Both the position numbers and the translations under genes were made by a program. Below, in pieces: positions 52,170 to 60,437 of a DNA stretch of 64,000 nt. This DNA comes from Allokutzneria sp. A3M-2-11 16. Its GTDB lineage: Bacteria; Actinomycetota; Actinomycetes; Mycobacteriales; Pseudonocardiaceae. Under the pieces are notes generated by a model. It had not been told where the DNA came from, ran no database searches, and saw only the letters and a program-made list of their open reading frames with translations. Numbering within the stretch: position 1 is the stretch's first letter; every line of letters starts with the position of its first letter. The stretch covers positions 1-64,000 of the forward strand of contig NZ_JANAVO010000019.1 in assembly GCF_024213555.1 (NCBI RefSeq). Direction: 5' to 3'.

Positions 52170-52922
52170 GATCTCGCCGCTGACCCGGTGGATCGTCCGG
52201 ACGGCGTCGTTGAGCTTGGCGATGCCCGCCCGCACGCGCTGCGCGGCGGCGTCATCGGTGATCAGCGACTGGGCGGCGGCGAGGCTCAGCCCAGCGCCGA
52301 AGATCTGGGTGACCGTCTCGGTCAGCAGGCGCACCGTCGCGCCCTCGGCCGTGACCGAGGGCGAGGGGCGGCCCAGGAGCCGGGCGACGAGCTCACCGGC
52401 GAAGTGGCTGTAGAGCCCCATGAGCCGCAGTTTCCGCTCGCACGGCCGACCGGGGCGCGGCAGGTGCGTCGAGATCATGCCGACCAGCCTGCCGGTGTTG
52501 TCGACCAAGGGGGTGGACTGGACCGAGCGAACCCCCGCCGCGCGGAACACCTTGTGGTGCGGTGTGAACGCCGGGTCGCGGCGGACGTCGGCCACGACCG
52601 ATTGGGCGCGGTGCGAGGCGGCGCGGCCGCAGACGGAACCGTCGTCGTTGTCGACGACCGCGAAGTGGTCGACGAACTCGGGGCCGAATCCGGCCTGGGT
52701 GACCAGCACCAGCGAATCGCGGCTCGGGTCGAGGAGCTGGATGTTCCCCGCCTCGGTACCCATGAGCGCCATCGCCCCCGTGAGCAGTTCGGGGAGCGCG
52801 GCGGCCAGGTCGGGGGCGTCGCGGAGATCGGCGGTCGTGTCGCGCGTCGGCCGGGACCACGCGGCAGGATCGTCGTAGGAGGCCGTGACGTGCTCAAGCG
52901 GCCTCGACAGATTCGTCGCCAT
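52119..52922 (-). CDS. GAF domain protein
   Basis: A 267-residue cytosolic protein. The GAF domain (about 35-180) includes LLTGAMALMGTEAGNIQLLD, then VCGRAASHRAQSVVADVRRD and VRSVQSTPLVDNTGRLVGMI. The C-terminal 70 residues are helical (AQSLITDDAAAQRVRAGIAK), not an ANTAR domain and without a kinase module. GAF domains bind small ligands such as cyclic nucleotides or haem. The final residues are encoded on the back of the 52-bp repeat, so the original C-terminus may have been different. The ATG at 52922 follows GAGGT. Confidence 0.85.
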   Translation of the reverse strand: MATNLSRPLEHVTASYDDPAAWSRPTRDTTADLRDAPDLAAALPELLTGAMALMGTEAGNIQLLDPSRDSLVLVTQAGFGPEFVDHFAVVDNDDGSVCGRAASHRAQSVVADVRRDPAFTPHHKVFRAAGVRSVQSTPLVDNTGRLVGMISTHLPRPGRPCERKLRLMGLYSHFAGELVARLLGRPSPSVTAEGATVRLLTETVTQIFGAGLSLAAAQSLITDDAAAQRVRAGIAKLNDAVRTIHRVSGEIQTGAAAARKRRRASAG

Positions 52923-53011
52923 GAGGACCTCACGCCTTCTCTCGGCGCATTCGCGGGTGGGGCCAGACTACAATTTCCGGCTCCCCGCCGACTCCGCCAA
53001 CGCGCTGCGCA

Positions 53012-54241
53012 TCAGGGTGGTGGCAGCAACCTCCAGTGCTGCAACCAGTCGGTCGAACAGGCGGCGAGCACCAGTGGTGTGCCCGCGCTGCCCGATCTGG
53101 CCTGTTGCAGGCACCGCTCGGGATCGGCCGCGGAGTGCAGGCGGTCCCACTGGACGGACTCGTGGTTCCAGTGCGGTTCGTGGACCCACTGCTGCGTGCG
53201 CCGCGCGTCGTCGCACGGCTGCCAGACGATCTCCGCCCCGCCGCCCGAGGCGAGGCACTGCGGGCCGCTGGAAGTGTTGGCGCGCAACGACAACAGACAG
53301 CTCTTGTACTCATCGTGCGGGTGGGCGTTCGCGTAACGCACGCCGAGTTCGGTCACTCCGCGCTGCATTCCCATCCGGGGCCGGTCCTGGTTGTTGACGA
53401 ACATGCTGCTGTGGTGGTTGAGCACGGTGAAGCCGGGGCCGCCGCGCAGGCAGGGGCTGTTCTGCGCCAGCTCGGCGTTCGCGTCGCGGCTGTCGCCGCC
53501 CCACCACAGGTACGCGGCGCCGCCGAGGACCACGAGAACCATCGCGGCGGCGGCTCCGATCAGGAGGGCGGGCCTGCGTTTCGGCGCTACCGCGGTGCAT
53601 CGGCCCGCGTGGTGCTCGACGCGCTCGTAGGTGCGTTGCCACGCGGTCAGATCGGCCTTGTCGACCGAGAGCAGTGACAGCATCTCGGCCCACTCGTCCG
53701 CCGAGGGAAGCTCGCGCCCGCCGAGGACGTTCTCGAACCACGCGGGGCTCTTCCCGAGCCCTGCGGCCACCCACGACGGCTCGCGGCCGGACGTGATCAC
53801 CAACCACCGCAGCGCGTCGCCGAGTTCCGCCGGATGGCAGACGAGGTTGAGGTCGACGGCCTGCTCCGGAGTCCCTTCGGCTTCGGGCGTCTCCTCCTCG
53901 ACGGGGGTGATGCTCGTGCCGAGTGCGACGACGACGCCCGTGCGCGAGGCGAGCCAGCCGTAGACCTGCCGTTCGATCTCCTCGGGAGCGTCACCGCGGT
54001 GGCGCAGGCACGCGCGCACGTACGCGTGGACGAAGTCCTGTCCGGGCAACGACGTCGGCCGCTTGTCGGTGGCGAACTCCGACAGCGTCGACGGGTGCAG
54101 CCGCGGTCCCTTGGTGTTTCGCACCGCGCGGATCATTTCCGCCCCGGTCGGATCGCCCACCTCGACGCGAAGATCTTTCAATCGCTGGCGGAATTCCAAC
54201 ACGAGTGTCGTCGGGGGTATCGGTCCTTCTTTATCGCCCAC
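53012..54241 (-). CDS. Membrane-anchored HTH protein with ricin-type lectin domain
   Basis: A 409-residue protein. Two helical, HTH-like segments occupy the cytosolic part: residues about 15-70 (MIRAVRNTKGPRLHPSTLSE) and 150-215 (PSWVAAGLGKSPAWFENVLG). One transmembrane helix follows (RRPALLIGAAAAMVLVVLGG). The outside domain of about 150 residues has QCLASGGG, RRTQQWVHE and LQHWRLLP, the Cys and QxW signs of a beta-trefoil lectin. It is divergent from the FtsK operon with operator-like dyads between, so it may sense an extracellular glycan and control that operon (inference). The GTG at 54241 follows GGGAGAA. Confidence 0.75.
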   Translation of the reverse strand: MGDKEGPIPPTTLVLEFRQRLKDLRVEVGDPTGAEMIRAVRNTKGPRLHPSTLSEFATDKRPTSLPGQDFVHAYVRACLRHRGDAPEEIERQVYGWLASRTGVVVALGTSITPVEEETPEAEGTPEQAVDLNLVCHPAELGDALRWLVITSGREPSWVAAGLGKSPAWFENVLGGRELPSADEWAEMLSLLSVDKADLTAWQRTYERVEHHAGRCTAVAPKRRPALLIGAAAAMVLVVLGGAAYLWWGGDSRDANAELAQNSPCLRGGPGFTVLNHHSSMFVNNQDRPRMGMQRGVTELGVRYANAHPHDEYKSCLLSLRANTSSGPQCLASGGGAEIVWQPCDDARRTQQWVHEPHWNHESVQWDRLHSAADPERCLQQARSGSAGTPLVLAACSTDWLQHWRLLPPP

Positions 54242-54285
54242 GGTCCGTTTCTCCCGGTGACTGCTCGGAAATGTGCCCTGACCTG

Positions 54286-54345
54286 CGTTCGAGGGCTCGA
54301 ACGGGGTTCGGCGTTCGCGGCCACGGTAGCGCAGTGTGTTCACAC
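54286..54345. promoter_or_regulatory. Dyads in the divergent region before the FtsK operon
   Basis: Two inverted repeats occur between the divergent genes: CGTTCGAG-GG-CTCGAACG at 54286-54303 and GTGTG-TT-CACAC at 54334-54345. Either could be an operator for the HTH/lectin protein. No clear promoter hexamers are visible around them. Confidence 0.4.
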
Positions 54346-54420
54346 CGAATGGATCAGTTGCTGTTCTGCACTCGGAGCGCGGCACCGGCCGTGCCGACCG
54401 GGAGAAAGGACGCAGCGGAA

Positions 54421-54681
54421 GTGGCTTCCATCAGTGAGGTGAAGAGCGCGATCGCGCGGGCGAACGAGCAGGCGGGGCAGGGCGCGCAGGGACTGGCTCA
54501 GGCATCCGCCAAGCTCGACGAGGCGATGTCGATGCTGAGCAAGGCCGCCGAGGGCGCGGGCAACGAGCTGATCACCCAGGCGCGGGCGGCGCTCGGCAAG
54601 GCGAAGTCGAGCATCGCGGACGCGCGCAAGGCGATCGCGCACTCGCAGGACTCCGCCCAGCGCTACGCCAAGTCGATCTGA
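54421..54681 (+). CDS. Small helical protein, first gene of FtsK operon
   Basis: An 86-residue Ala/Gln-rich protein that is almost entirely helical: MASISEVKSAIARANEQAGQ, LAQASAKLDEAMSMLSKA, and a last helix SSIADARKAIAHSQDSAQRY. Size and helical-hairpin form resemble WXG100 substrates of type VII secretion but there is no WXG motif. It looks like small actinobacterial DUF6244-type proteins. The GTG at 54421 follows AAAGGA, and FtsK starts nine bases after its stop. It may be the substrate or a partner of the ATPase. Confidence 0.7.
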   Translation: MASISEVKSAIARANEQAGQGAQGLAQASAKLDEAMSMLSKAAEGAGNELITQARAALGKAKSSIADARKAIAHSQDSAQRYAKSI

Positions 54682-54690
54682 GCCGCCGGT

Positions 54691-57231
54691 ATGGACCAGG
54701 ACCAGGCCGAGTACCTGATGACGCTCACGCGCGTCCACGACGGCCTCGCGCTGGCGCGGGGCAGCGCGCGGACCCGGCGCGGCGCGGCCGTGCCCGCCCA
54801 GGGCGTCGGCGGGCCCGTCGGGCACGTGCTGGGGATGCTCCGCGAGCTCGGCCCCGCCGAGGCCCTCGCGGACTGGGACCACGTCACCCGCTTCGCCGAG
54901 GCGGGCGCGCCGGGGCCGTTGCGGTTCGGCACCGCCCGCGTCGGGGTCGGCGCGGGGCGGTGCGCGGACGTCCCCGTGGTCGTCCCGCTGCTCGGCAGCG
55001 GGCACGTCGTGATCAACCCGCCGGACCCCTCCTGGCACGGGACGCTCGCGCACGAGTGCGCCGCCGAGGTGTCGGCGATCGTGGACAACCTCGTGCTGCG
55101 CGCCCTCGCGAGCACCCCGCCGAAGTCGTTGCTGGTCATCGGGGACCGGTTCATGCCAGCGTTCCTGGACCGCGACGACGTCTACGAGCAGCGGCTGGTC
55201 TTCGACATCGACCCGACCGGTCCCGGGCAAATGGACAACCTGCTCGCCCGGCTGAACGACGACGTCGAGCGGATCCGGCGGACGGGGCCGGAGCAGTGGC
55301 GGCTGCTGATCCTCTCCGATCTCGGCTCGATGCTCAGCGCACAGCACATGGAGGAGCTGGCGTGGTTGTTGCGCGCCGGGCCGGAATGCGGGCTGCACGC
55401 GATCCTGATCGACACGCCGGTGCCGCCGGGGGTGGTCGCCGAGACCGTCCACGTCAGCCCGCGCCGGATCCGCGCCTCCACGGCCGGACCGCTGCTGGAC
55501 GTGCGGCCGGACGGCGTCCCGCTTCCCGGATCGCCCGCGATGGCCGCCCTCGACGAGCGACTGAGCCGCGGCGGTGTGCCCGCGACCGGCCTGCTGCCGG
55601 AGCACTGGTGGACGGAGTCCACAAAGGACGGACTGGTCGCGGACATCGGTGACGTCGGGGGAGCGGTGGAGCAGGTGCGGCTGGGGGACTCGCCGCCGCA
55701 CGCGCTCATCGGCGGGCCGAGCGGCTCGGGCAAGACGAACTTCATCTACGCGCTGCTCTTCAGCCTGGCGACCCGGTACAGCCCGGACGAGGTCGAGTTC
55801 CACCTGCTGGACTTCAAGGAGAGCGTGTCCTTCGCCGCCTTCGCGCCGAGCGCCGCCGATCCCGGCTGGCTGCCGCACGCCCGCCTGATCGGGGTGAACA
55901 TCAACCAGGACCGGGAGTTCGGCCTGGCCATGCTGCGGCACCTGGCCGAGCAGCTGCGCATCCGCTCCGCCGAGGTGAAACGCCGTGGGGCCAAGGACAT
56001 CGCCGGTCTGCGCGAGGCTGACCCGGCGGGCCGGTGGCCGCGGGTGGTCGCGGTGATCGACGAGTTCCAGGTGCTGCTCGCCGATCGGGACGCGGTGACC
56101 GAGGAAGCCGCGTCGCTGCTGGAAGATCTCGCCCGGCGAGGGCGTTCGTTCGGCATCCACCTGGTGCTGTCCAGCCAGGACGTCTCCGGTATCGAGGCGC
56201 TGTGGGGGCGGCCCGCCCTGGTGGCGCAGCTGACCCTGCGCATCGCGCTGCCGGGGGCGACGCGGGTGCTGGCCGACGACAACGAGGCGGCCCTGGCCCT
56301 GCCCCGGTTCCACGCGATCGTCAACCAGCAGTCCGGTGTCCGCGGCCACGACCGCAAGGTCCGCATCCCGCACTTCGACGACGACATGCTTGCCGCGACC
56401 CAACTCCAGCTGTGGGAACGGCGCCGCGCGGATTCGCCGGAGCCCTCGGTCTTCGACGGTGATCACGTGCCCGAGCTGGTGTGCGCGGCGGACTACCGGG
56501 CACTGCGGCCGGTTTCGGCGGACCAGCGGGCGGCGCTGCTCGGGCGCACGTTCGACGTCGCCGATCGCAGTGCTCAGGTCGTGCTGAACGGTGCTCCCGG
56601 CCGCAACATCGCGGTCATCGGCACCAGGCCGGACGAGGTGCACGGCGTGCTGTCCGCCGCGACGGCGTCGATCGCGAAGCAGTGCACGGTCGCCGACGCG
56701 CGGTTCACGGTGGTGTCCGGTAGTTCCGACAGCATCGCCGTCGACCTCCGTGACCTGCTCTCGGCGCACGGTCACCGGCCGGATTTCGTTGCGCGGTCGG
56801 ACATTCCGGCCTTCTTGAAGGAACTCGCCGAGCCCACCGCACCGGGTCCGCGCCACTACGTCGTGTTCGTCGGCGTGGACGCGGCCCATTCTGTTCTGCG
56901 CCAACCCTGTTCGGATTCAGCCACCGGACACGAGCTGCTGCGCCAGATCCTCGCCGACGCACCGGAATCCGGTGTGCACCTGGTGGGCTGGTGGCGCGGA
57001 GTGCACCGGCTCAAGCAGGACCTGTCCGACTTCGGCTCCCAGATCGACGACCAGATCGGGGTCTGGGTCGCGTTGGACGTCCACGGCGGCGAACTGTCCG
57101 GCCTGCCAGGAGCCGACCTGGTCACGTGGCATCCCCAGCCGAGGCGCGGGTTGTGGTTCGACCGCGCCGCTCACAACAGGCCCCGGCCGCTCGTGCCGTT
57201 CGCACCGGCCCGTTCAGGAGAGTCCCGATGA
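54691..57231 (+). CDS. FtsK/SpoIIIE domain ATPase
   Basis: An 846-residue protein. After a 330-residue N-terminal region with no transmembrane helices, an FtsK/SpoIIIE motor domain has Walker A GGPSGSGKT at 341-349 and Walker B VVAVIDEF with D457/E458. HLLDFKES and GIHLVLSSQDVSGIEALWG complete the fold. The C-terminal 250 residues look like a second, degenerate P-loop domain (VVLNGAPGRNIAVIGTRPDE). Unlike EccC it is soluble and lacks three full ATPase domains; unlike cell-division FtsK it lacks TM and gamma parts. The next gene overlaps by 4 bp and encodes a membrane protein that may anchor it. Confidence 0.9.
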   Translation: MDQDQAEYLMTLTRVHDGLALARGSARTRRGAAVPAQGVGGPVGHVLGMLRELGPAEALADWDHVTRFAEAGAPGPLRFGTARVGVGAGRCADVPVVVPLLGSGHVVINPPDPSWHGTLAHECAAEVSAIVDNLVLRALASTPPKSLLVIGDRFMPAFLDRDDVYEQRLVFDIDPTGPGQMDNLLARLNDDVERIRRTGPEQWRLLILSDLGSMLSAQHMEELAWLLRAGPECGLHAILIDTPVPPGVVAETVHVSPRRIRASTAGPLLDVRPDGVPLPGSPAMAALDERLSRGGVPATGLLPEHWWTESTKDGLVADIGDVGGAVEQVRLGDSPPHALIGGPSGSGKTNFIYALLFSLATRYSPDEVEFHLLDFKESVSFAAFAPSAADPGWLPHARLIGVNINQDREFGLAMLRHLAEQLRIRSAEVKRRGAKDIAGLREADPAGRWPRVVAVIDEFQVLLADRDAVTEEAASLLEDLARRGRSFGIHLVLSSQDVSGIEALWGRPALVAQLTLRIALPGATRVLADDNEAALALPRFHAIVNQQSGVRGHDRKVRIPHFDDDMLAATQLQLWERRRADSPEPSVFDGDHVPELVCAADYRALRPVSADQRAALLGRTFDVADRSAQVVLNGAPGRNIAVIGTRPDEVHGVLSAATASIAKQCTVADARFTVVSGSSDSIAVDLRDLLSAHGHRPDFVARSDIPAFLKELAEPTAPGPRHYVVFVGVDAAHSVLRQPCSDSATGHELLRQILADAPESGVHLVGWWRGVHRLKQDLSDFGSQIDDQIGVWVALDVHGGELSGLPGADLVTWHPQPRRGLWFDRAAHNRPRPLVPFAPARSGESR

Positions 57232-58490
57232 ACCCCATCGAGCAGTACCGCCGGGCCATGACCGAACTGGGCGCCGCCGACGAGGTCGCCCAGGTCGACC
57301 AGCGGGTGGAGGGCCTCTGGGCGCAGGCCGTCGCGGCGGCCCAGCCCGCGCTCGACGAGCGGACGGCCGCGGGGCTGCCGCCCGCGGTCACCCCCGACCT
57401 GACCGCCCCGGCCGGTCTCGACATCGGCTCCCACCTCGACGAGATCGAGCGCTTCATCACCGGCGACGTCGGGGAAACGCCTGAGAACACATGGGATTCG
57501 CCTCGTCTGCTGGGAGCGGTCTGGCTGGGCGCCTGCGTGTTCTTCGCCCTCGTGCTCGGTCTGACCGTGCGCGGTGCGGCGGTGGTGCCTGCCGTCGTAC
57601 CCGCGATCATCACCGGGCTGGTGCTGCTCGCGCTCGGGCCGGGCCGGGTCCCCGGCTGGATCTGGGCGATCGGGCTGATGCCGTTGGCGCTGCTGATGGC
57701 CAGTGGTTCACCGCCGTCCAGCACCGAGCTGGTGCGCGCTGAGCCGCAGTGGTTCCTCGGCGTGGTCTTCGTGGTGCTGGTGCACGGGTTCGCCCGGCTG
57801 ATGCGGGCCGCCGACGAGCAGCGGCTGGGCGGATTGGTGAACAAGGGCAAGACGATCACCGACTCGATGGTGATCGCGATCGCGCGACGCCCGTTGGAGA
57901 TCGAGGTCGTCGCGTGCATGATCGGCGCGGCGTACGGCTCGGACTCGGCGGTGCTGGTCCTCGCGTCCCTGGTCGCCTTGTTCAAGCGAGGGGCGTTGAC
58001 CAGCGCCGTGGCTGCGGGGGCCGGGCTGCTGATCTTCATGGTGAACTTCCCGGGCGGCGACTGGGCGCACCGGATCGTGCTCGTGGCGTTCATCGCGCAC
58101 TGGGTCCGCGCGATGCTCAGCGCAGAGTGGAAGCAACCGTTGACCCGCACCGAGTGGATCATGGGACGCGTCGGGCGAGTGGGCCTCGCCGCGGTTCGCG
58201 GGGCCCAGGGGATTCTGCCCGCGCCGACGACCTGGGCGGTCTCCGCTCCCCAACCGACTCGGCCCGCGCAGACCTCGAAGTACCCCGATGGGCAGTTCGG
58301 CCGCCACTGCCTCAACTGCGCGGGCGAGACCCCGCACGTCTCGGGCGGGCTCTCCATGCCGTACTGCGTCCAATGCGGCAGCAAGGCCGCCGGTGGCGGG
58401 CGCGGTGACCGGAACTTCCCCGACTACTGCGCGTCGTGCGGCGGCACCACGCCCCACACCTCGCGCGGCTGCGTCGTCTGCGGTGGCTGA
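57228..58490 (+). CDS. Polytopic membrane protein with C-terminal zinc ribbons
   Basis: A 420-residue protein. An N-terminal helical region of about 90 residues begins MNPIEQYRRAMTELGAADEV. About six transmembrane helices lie between 93 and 300 (LLGAVWLGACVFFALVLGLT; WFLGVVFVVLVHGFARLM). Two zinc-ribbon-like Cys4 motifs end the protein: CLNCAG and YCVQCGS, then YCASCGGTTPH and CVVCGG. ATGA overlap with the FtsK gene makes it the likely membrane partner of the ATPase. No known secretion channel family is recognised. Confidence 0.8.
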   Translation: MNPIEQYRRAMTELGAADEVAQVDQRVEGLWAQAVAAAQPALDERTAAGLPPAVTPDLTAPAGLDIGSHLDEIERFITGDVGETPENTWDSPRLLGAVWLGACVFFALVLGLTVRGAAVVPAVVPAIITGLVLLALGPGRVPGWIWAIGLMPLALLMASGSPPSSTELVRAEPQWFLGVVFVVLVHGFARLMRAADEQRLGGLVNKGKTITDSMVIAIARRPLEIEVVACMIGAAYGSDSAVLVLASLVALFKRGALTSAVAAGAGLLIFMVNFPGGDWAHRIVLVAFIAHWVRAMLSAEWKQPLTRTEWIMGRVGRVGLAAVRGAQGILPAPTTWAVSAPQPTRPAQTSKYPDGQFGRHCLNCAGETPHVSGGLSMPYCVQCGSKAAGGGRGDRNFPDYCASCGGTTPHTSRGCVVCGG

Positions 58491-58493
58491 TCG

Positions 58494-59012
58494 ATGAGCC
58501 TCATCACCGAGAGCGCCGACACCATCAAGGGTGCGGTGATGCGTGTGCGCACCGCGAAAGCGCGCCTCGCCAAGAGCCGGAAACAGATCGACCAGTACCG
58601 GTCCGTCCTCGTGATCGTCCACAGTGGATCGAACGAGCGGATGCAGTCCGCGGTCATGCAGTGCTTGCTGGCGCTCGGCCAGATCCACGCCGCGTACAAG
58701 GACCTCGTCCGCGCCGAAGACGCGATGCTGGCGTACCTCGATGCCTGCGGGGTGTCGATGGCGGCTGATCCGACCGTGGAGAACGCCATGGACGCGGCCG
58801 AGAAGACCGCGCAGACCACGCTGTCGCTGATCTCGAACGACCAGACCTACGACCCACCACCGATCTACGAGGAGGTGACGGTCCACAACCCCGCCACCGC
58901 CGAGTTCGGCCCGGAACAGGTGATCGGACAGCTGGCGCTGACCCTCACCTTGATCACCATCAACTGCGTGACGAAGGCGGTGCAGATCATCAATGCCCGG
59001 AAACGACGCTGA
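58494..59012 (+). CDS. Hypothetical helical protein of the FtsK operon
   Basis: A 172-residue protein. The first 115 residues are predicted long helices (ADTIKGAVMRVRTAKARLAK, MQSAVMQCLLALGQIHAAYK), which could form a coiled coil. The Pro-rich middle is followed by a hydrophobic C-terminal segment, QVIGQLALTLTLITINCVTK, which may insert in the membrane. It starts three bases after the stop of the zinc-ribbon protein and overlaps the next gene by 20 bp. Function unknown. Confidence 0.75.
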   Translation: MSLITESADTIKGAVMRVRTAKARLAKSRKQIDQYRSVLVIVHSGSNERMQSAVMQCLLALGQIHAAYKDLVRAEDAMLAYLDACGVSMAADPTVENAMDAAEKTAQTTLSLISNDQTYDPPPIYEEVTVHNPATAEFGPEQVIGQLALTLTLITINCVTKAVQIINARKRR

Positions 59013-59355
59013 CCTCCAGCACGTCCTCGACCAGCTGCGCCGCGGCCGGACCTCCGCACTGGAGGAGTACTGCGGGCGCCAGCACCGATCGGCCTACCCC
59101 GGCGACGCGCTCGTCACGCGGGCCCTCGCCGAGGCCGCGCGCGGGCGCTGGCCGGAGCTCGACCGCGCCGCGGTCGCCGACTTCGCGCGGGGCCTCGCCG
59201 ACCGCGACCTCGGGGTGACGATCTCGGCGCTGTTCGCGGAGGCCGTGATCCGCTCCGCGCTCGGCGAGACCCACCTGACCGCGGAACTGCCGGTGGAGTA
59301 CCGCTTCCCGTGGTCGATCGCGCTGATCAACGCGCTCGAAGGAGATGGTGAGTGA
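58993..59355 (+). CDS. Hypothetical protein of the FtsK operon
   Basis: A 120-residue acidic cytosolic protein, MPGNDADLQHVLDQLRRGRT to LPVEYRFPWSIALINALEGD. It is mostly helical with no recognised motif. The ATG at 58993 lies inside the end of the preceding gene, and the stop overlaps the next ATG by one base (TGATG). Tight coupling supports a shared complex. Confidence 0.7.
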   Translation: MPGNDADLQHVLDQLRRGRTSALEEYCGRQHRSAYPGDALVTRALAEAARGRWPELDRAAVADFARGLADRDLGVTISALFAEAVIRSALGETHLTAELPVEYRFPWSIALINALEGDGE

Positions 59356-60086
59356 TGTACGAGCGACTGCCCGAGCACGTCCGGCACCTGGTGTCCCAGT
59401 GCGCGGTCCAGCAGGCGTGGGAGATGTCGGCGAGCAAGGTGATCGCCCCGTTCCTGCCGTCCGCGCTGCCCGTCCCCTCCTCGCTGATCGACCGGCTCGG
59501 CCGCATCCACGTCTCGGCCGGGGGACTGGCCATCGACCAGAAGAAGGTGGTGCCGTGGAAGGACATCCGCGAGATCCACACCCGGCCCGCCTTCGAGGTG
59601 GTGACCACGTCGATGATCGACAAGGCGGTGCAGCGCGCCACCTTCGTCCTGCCGCCGATCCCCGGTGCGCGCAAGGGCACGGACATGGTCGCGGGCAAGG
59701 CGAAGGAAGCCGTCCTGTCGATACTAAAAGTGGCCCTGTCCGGCTCCTCGGTGTCGTTGCAGTTCGACCTGCCGATCCGGATCGTCCACCGGCGCAGGCT
59801 GCGCACGCACGAGATGAATCCCGGGCTGCTCTCCCTCGCGTTCCTCGCGCTGCCCGGGGTGTCGGACGGCCTGCTCAGCGCGGCGCAGTCGCACGGCCGC
59901 TCGATCATCCGCCACCCCGCGACCACCACGCCCGGCACCGACCGCGCCGCCGAAGCACTGCGTGAGCGGGTTCGCGGCATGACGGCGCGCCTCGGCACGC
60001 AGCCACCACCCCCCGAACTCACCGCCGCTCCCGAACCACCCACCCCAGAGCCCCCAACTCGACGCACGCGCAACCAGTACGGCTAA
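59355..60086 (+). CDS. Hypothetical protein of the FtsK operon, last gene
   Basis: A 243-residue protein. The central part (GRIHVSAGGLAIDQKKVVPW, KDIREIHTRPAFEVVTTSM) resembles a PH-like or bacterial PH-type beta domain, followed by IPGARKGTDMVAGKAKEAVL. The C-terminus is a Pro-rich low-complexity tail (TQPPPPELTAAPEPPTPEPP). The GTG three bases upstream of the chosen ATG is possible as a start. It ends the six-gene operon; repeats C2 and B3 follow. No function is assigned. Confidence 0.7.
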   Translation: MYERLPEHVRHLVSQCAVQQAWEMSASKVIAPFLPSALPVPSSLIDRLGRIHVSAGGLAIDQKKVVPWKDIREIHTRPAFEVVTTSMIDKAVQRATFVLPPIPGARKGTDMVAGKAKEAVLSILKVALSGSSVSLQFDLPIRIVHRRRLRTHEMNPGLLSLAFLALPGVSDGLLSAAQSHGRSIIRHPATTTPGTDRAAEALRERVRGMTARLGTQPPPPELTAAPEPPTPEPPTRRTRNQYG

Positions 60087-60115
60087 CCCTGTCCTGCAAG
60101 CCCTCAGGTACGCCG

Positions 60116-60234
60116 GTCTTCAAGTACCCCCAACCCTCGCCCAAGCGGTCTTTAACGACAGCAAACCCTCGGGTCCGTGTTGGGGTTGGGAGTGGTTAAA
60201 GACTTCTGGGAGGGGGTTGGGAGTACTTGAAGAC
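60116..60234. repeat. Dispersed palindromic repeat family C, copy C2
   Basis: A 119-bp element with outer arms GTCTTCAAGTACCCCCAACC and GGTTGGGAGTACTTGAAGAC (one mismatch), the same length as C1 but diverged in the middle (GGTCTTTAACGAC against GTGGTTAAAGACTT). It lies 30 bp after the FtsK operon. Together with B3 it occupies the 351 bases between that operon and the amidohydrolase gene. Confidence 0.88.
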
Positions 60235-60323
60235 ACCCCAACCCGGGCGGCATCGTCACCGGGACCCTCAGCTCAACCACATATCGGACACGCACTAGCC
60301 CGACACCCGCCCAGCCGCCGTTT

Positions 60324-60386
60324 TCCGTTTCGTACTCATAACGGGTTTTGGAGCGCTCCATTTCGCGGTATTGAGTACGAAACGGG
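60324..60386 (+). repeat. Dispersed palindromic repeat family B, copy B3
   Basis: A 63-bp element with left arm CCGTTTCGTACTC and right arm GAGTACGAAACGG, centre GGAGCGCTCC (perfect palindrome) and the GTTCTCTAGA flank. It sits 90 bp from C2 in the same convergent gap. Confidence 0.88.
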
Positions 60387-60437
60387 GTTCTCTAGACCAC
60401 TTCGGCCACTGATGGGGGAGTGGGAGGTGCTCACAGT

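Noticed and set aside
52119-52922. ANTAR domain at the C-terminus of the GAF protein
   Set aside because: The C-terminal helices lack the conserved aromatic and Ala positions of ANTAR, and the last residues come from the 52-bp repeat.
54421-60086. Canonical type VII (ESX) secretion locus
   Set aside because: No WXG100 pair, EccB, EccD, EccE or mycosin is encoded, and the ATPase lacks N-terminal membrane helices.
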